Notes under the pieces: generated by a model | Told to the model about the DNA's origin: nothing | What the model saw: the letters and a program-made list of their open reading frames with translations, nothing else | The model's database searches: none | Position numbers and translations under genes: made by a program | Source: Verrucomicrobiaceae bacterium | Lineage (GTDB): Bacteria; Verrucomicrobiota; Verrucomicrobiia; Verrucomicrobiales; Verrucomicrobiaceae | Direction: 5' to 3' | DNA: 61,018 nt | Assembly (NCBI GenBank): GCA_019694165.1 | Contig: JAIBCL010000037.1 | Span: 1-61,018 of the forward strand | In this document: piece by piece, positions 58,671 through 61,018 of the stretch | Position numbering within the stretch: position 1 is the first letter of the stretch | How the letters are laid out: each line of letters begins with the position of its first letter

Positions 58671-58918
58671 ATACACTGACCATCGAACTCAGCGACAGCA
58701 TCTTCACCAAGCTCAATGCCTTCGCGCGGCGCGCTGGAAAGTCGCCCGCGGACATCGTGGCTTCCGTGACAGCGCATGAACTGGAAGCCATGGAACAATT
58801 CGAAGCCCTGCAACGCGAAGCGAAGAAGCTGACGCACGAAGAAATCGAGGCGGCCTTTGATGAAATTCGCGCCCTGAATGCACCGCCTCTTCCCGGGGAT
58901 GAGATGCCTGACATGTAA
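58667..58918 (+). CDS. Second antitoxin-like small protein
   Basis: 83 residues. The N-terminal ELSDSIFTKLNAFARRAGKS resembles a ribbon-helix-helix-like DNA-binding start. An acidic helical tail follows (EALQREAKKLTHEEIEAAF, then ALNAPPLPGDEMPDM), as in type II antitoxins. It starts in the vapC stop by 4 bp and ends 1 bp before the Mrr-type gene. No toxin follows it. It may be a relic of another pair, or may regulate the module. The reading is by pattern only. Confidence 0.6.
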   Translation: MNTLTIELSDSIFTKLNAFARRAGKSPADIVASVTAHELEAMEQFEALQREAKKLTHEEIEAAFDEIRALNAPPLPGDEMPDM

Positions 58919-58919
58919 T

Positions 58920-59831
58920 ATGGCAAAACAAGGTGCAGAATTCGTTCAATGGATGCCTCATGTTCTTGAGGCTCTTCGTCGTCTCGGAGGATCAGCCTCG
59001 CCTCGCGAGGTGTATGATGAGGTTGCCCTGATTGCTAAGGTCCCAGACGAGAAGCGCTTTGCGAAGCTGGACAGCGGCTCGCTTCGCTTCCCAAACCAAG
59101 TCGCTTGGGCGCGTCAGTATCTGTTATGGGAGAATTATCTCGCCTCGCAGCAAAAGGGTGTCTGGACTCTGACGCCAACAGGCGCAAAGACGATACTCAC
59201 TCCTGAGCAGGCTCGTGAGATCTTTCTGAAGTGGGTAGCCATTTTCGCAGAGCGTCGCAAATCAGCAGCAAACGAGAAAGATCGGAAGAGCGAGGTCGAG
59301 AAAGTCATCGACGATCAAATCAAAGACGCCGAAAAGCTTTCGCCGAGTGAAGACGTCCTGGAGTTTCTACAAGGCATTGACGACAAACAGTTCGAGCATT
59401 TCTGCGGAGATCTGCTCCGGCATATTGGCTACGAGGATGTGCGTGTGTCTGGCGGATCCGGCGATGGTGGAATTGACGGATTCGCCTACCTTACCTCCGA
59501 GCACATTCTCCGCACCAAAGTCGGCTTTCAATGTAAACGCTATCGTTCCGATCAATCCGTTGGCCCCGACAAGGTGAGCAACTTCCTCTATGCGGTCTCC
59601 AAGAATGCGCAGAGAGGCATCCTTTTCACAACAAGCTACTTCACGAAGGCTGCCCGCGAGGTGGCTGCCCGCGATGCCACAACGCCCGTGGAACTGATCG
59701 ACGGAGAACAGCTCGTTGCGTTGTTGCAAAAGCATCAGTTTGCGCTTCGCGAAGTGAAATCCTATGAAGCCGATTGGCCGATGCTTGAACAATACCGAAT
59801 TCAAAAGCCGGCCGTCGTAACGGCAAAATAA
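58920..59831 (+). CDS. Mrr-type restriction endonuclease
   Basis: 303 residues. The N-terminal half is a winged-helix-like region (FVQWMPHVLEALRRLGGSAS, EVYDEVALIAKVPDEKRFAK, QYLLWENYLASQQKGVWTLT). The C-terminal half (about 150-300) is an Mrr catalytic domain: LEFLQGIDDKQFEHFCGDLL, then VSGGSGDGGIDGFAYL and VGFQCKRY. The Asp of GDGGIDG and QxK of FQCKRY are the PD-(D/E)xK active site. The start ATG (58920) is 1 bp after the previous stop. Mrr enzymes cut methylated or otherwise modified DNA (type IV); here it lies with a toxin-antitoxin pair inside the cysDN operon, 10 bp before cysN. No methylase accompanies it. Confidence 0.9.
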   Translation: MAKQGAEFVQWMPHVLEALRRLGGSASPREVYDEVALIAKVPDEKRFAKLDSGSLRFPNQVAWARQYLLWENYLASQQKGVWTLTPTGAKTILTPEQAREIFLKWVAIFAERRKSAANEKDRKSEVEKVIDDQIKDAEKLSPSEDVLEFLQGIDDKQFEHFCGDLLRHIGYEDVRVSGGSGDGGIDGFAYLTSEHILRTKVGFQCKRYRSDQSVGPDKVSNFLYAVSKNAQRGILFTTSYFTKAAREVAARDATTPVELIDGEQLVALLQKHQFALREVKSYEADWPMLEQYRIQKPAVVTAK

Positions 59832-59841
59832 CCTTTCACTC

Positions 59842-61018
59842 ATGGACCTCCTCGTCAATCCCTCCGAATCCTCCCTTCTCCGTTTCACCACCGCCGGCTC
59901 CGTCGATGATGGGAAGAGCACGCTCATCGGTCGTCTGCTTTACGACTCGAAGTCGATCTTTGAAGACCAGCTCCTCGCCGTCGAAGAATCCTCGAAGCGT
60001 CGCGGCGATGCACACGTGAACCTCGCGCTGCTCACCGACGGCCTTCGCGCCGAGCGCGAGCAGGGCATCACCATTGATGTCGCCTATCGCTACTTCGCCA
60101 CGCCGAAGCGGAAGTTCATCATCGCCGACACACCGGGCCACGTGCAATACACGCGCAACATGGTCACCGGCGCCTCCACCGCCGACCTCGCCGTCATCCT
60201 CGTCGATGCGCGCCAAGGCGTGATCGAGCAAACGAAGCGCCACAGCTATCTCGCCAGCCTGCTGCGCATCAGCCACGTCATTCTCGCCGTGAACAAGATG
60301 GACCTCGTCGATTACGACCAGGCCACTTACGAAGCCATCGTCAGCGATTACCTCGCCTTCGCCGAGGGCCTCGAAAACCCGCCCAGCATCACCTGCATCC
60401 CGCTCAGCGCGCTCAATGGCGACAACGTCGTCGATCGCTCCGAGCACATGCCGTGGTATCGCGGCCCAATCTTCCTCGAGCACCTTGAGACCGTTCAGGT
60501 CAGCATGGGCGAGTCCCACGCGAAATCGCGCTTCCCGGTCCAGTGGGTCATCCGCCCGATGTCCGAGCAATATCACGACTTCCGTGGTTACGCCGGTCGT
60601 GTGGCCAGCGGCACCTTCCGCGTCGGCGACGAGGTCATCGCTTATCCCGCCAATCTCAAAACCAAGATCACCGCCATCCACACCGCCGATGGCGAGAAAC
60701 AGGAGACCGAGCCCTCGCTCTCCTACGCCATCACGCTCGCCGATGAGATCGACATCAGCCGCGGCGACCTCATCGCACGCGCCGATCATCCCGCGCAGAC
60801 CGCGCAGGAAATCGAAGCCATGATCTGCTGGTTCAGCGAGAAGCCCATGCGCCCGCGCGGCCGCTTCTACCTCCGCCACACCACGCGCGAGGTGCGCGCC
60901 GTCATCTCCGACGTCCGGTTCAAAGTGGACATCACCACGCTCAAAAAGATCCAGGACAATCCCGAGTTCACCATGAACGACATCGGCTGCATCCGCCTCC
61001 GCTGCTCCGCCCCGCTGC
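59842..61018 (+). CDS. cysN: Sulfate adenylyltransferase subunit 1 (partial, GTPase)
   Basis: 392 complete codons from the ATG at 59842, truncated by the window edge. The GTPase domain has GSVDDGKST (19-27), DTPGHVQYTRNM and NKMDLVDYD. An EF-Tu-like second domain begins near RFPVQWVIRPMSEQYHDFRG, and the third domain is cut. It couples GTP hydrolysis to APS formation with CysD. Whether a CysC (APS kinase) domain is fused at the C-terminus lies outside the window; the presence of a PAPS-type CysH makes it likely. It is 10 bp after the Mrr-type gene. Confidence 0.95.
   Translation, partial: MDLLVNPSESSLLRFTTAGSVDDGKSTLIGRLLYDSKSIFEDQLLAVEESSKRRGDAHVNLALLTDGLRAEREQGITIDVAYRYFATPKRKFIIADTPGHVQYTRNMVTGASTADLAVILVDARQGVIEQTKRHSYLASLLRISHVILAVNKMDLVDYDQATYEAIVSDYLAFAEGLENPPSITCIPLSALNGDNVVDRSEHMPWYRGPIFLEHLETVQVSMGESHAKSRFPVQWVIRPMSEQYHDFRGYAGRVASGTFRVGDEVIAYPANLKTKITAIHTADGEKQETEPSLSYAITLADEIDISRGDLIARADHPAQTAQEIEAMICWFSEKPMRPRGRFYLRHTTREVRAVISDVRFKVDITTLKKIQDNPEFTMNDIGCIRLRCSAPL

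Overview
The window is a GC-rich (by eye about 60-65% G+C), gene-dense bacterial chromosome segment with no rRNA, tRNA, CRISPR array or recognisable transposase. The gene content best fits a member of the Verrucomicrobiota. It has a secreted DUF1080-type protein, a Tat-exported Gfo/Idh/MocA oxidoreductase, an isolated type II-like pseudopilin, a KorAB 2-oxoacid:ferredoxin oxidoreductase with the gamma domain fused to alpha, SUMF1-type domains without cysteines, and composite palindromic repeats inside coding sequences. The assignment is inference from gene content; there is no marker rRNA.

Layout from left to right. 1-1709 (minus) is a partial two-domain acyltransferase/GNAT protein. 1894-5928 is an ABC ATPase / permease / LolA-like / peptide transporter run. 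6125-11062 is cobalamin-dependent methionine synthase (metH) carrying a large zeta-toxin-like P-loop kinase inserted before the cobalamin domain. 11116-15396 (minus) holds a secreted unknown, a receiver-pseudokinase-SUMF1 fusion and a membrane TPR protein. 15424-22900 has pabB, a DapA-like aldolase, a pseudopilin, mutS, an AraC regulator and a small membrane protein. 23118-27509 is korA-korB, two small unknowns and an MBL-fold hydrolase. 27569-29140 (minus) is an acyl-CoA synthetase. 29384-37220 is a Pel-type exopolysaccharide export/modification block (pelA plus two TPR proteins, the second with a beta-barrel). 37370-39379 is ligA.

39395-43743 (minus) is a corrinoid methyl-transfer operon: corrinoid protein, homocysteine methyltransferase, DUF1638, UroD-like methyltransferase, and possibly a SAM O-methyltransferase. 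43898-50698 has a DUF1080 protein, a small membrane ORF, sbcC, a threonine dehydratase-like enzyme and an oxidoreductase. 50754-55513 (minus) has a 12-TM-like glycosyltransferase-type protein overlapping an NtrC-type regulator, then lysA. 55658-61018 is a sulfate assimilation operon (cysH, TauE/SafE, cysD ... cysN) in which a VapBC-type toxin-antitoxin pair, a further antitoxin-like ORF and an Mrr-type endonuclease lie between cysD and cysN.

Two themes recur. The first is one-carbon and cobalamin metabolism: an unusual metH plus an independent corrinoid/homocysteine methyl-transfer cassette. The second is accessory DNA inside core genes: the kinase and two palindromes inside metH, a 69-bp palindrome inside sbcC in frame, and a defence module inside the cysDN operon. 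Many long open frames lie antisense to real genes, as expected at this G+C content, and are left out. Two genes run off the window edges (1 and 61018). No stretch over about 300 bases lacks a gene.
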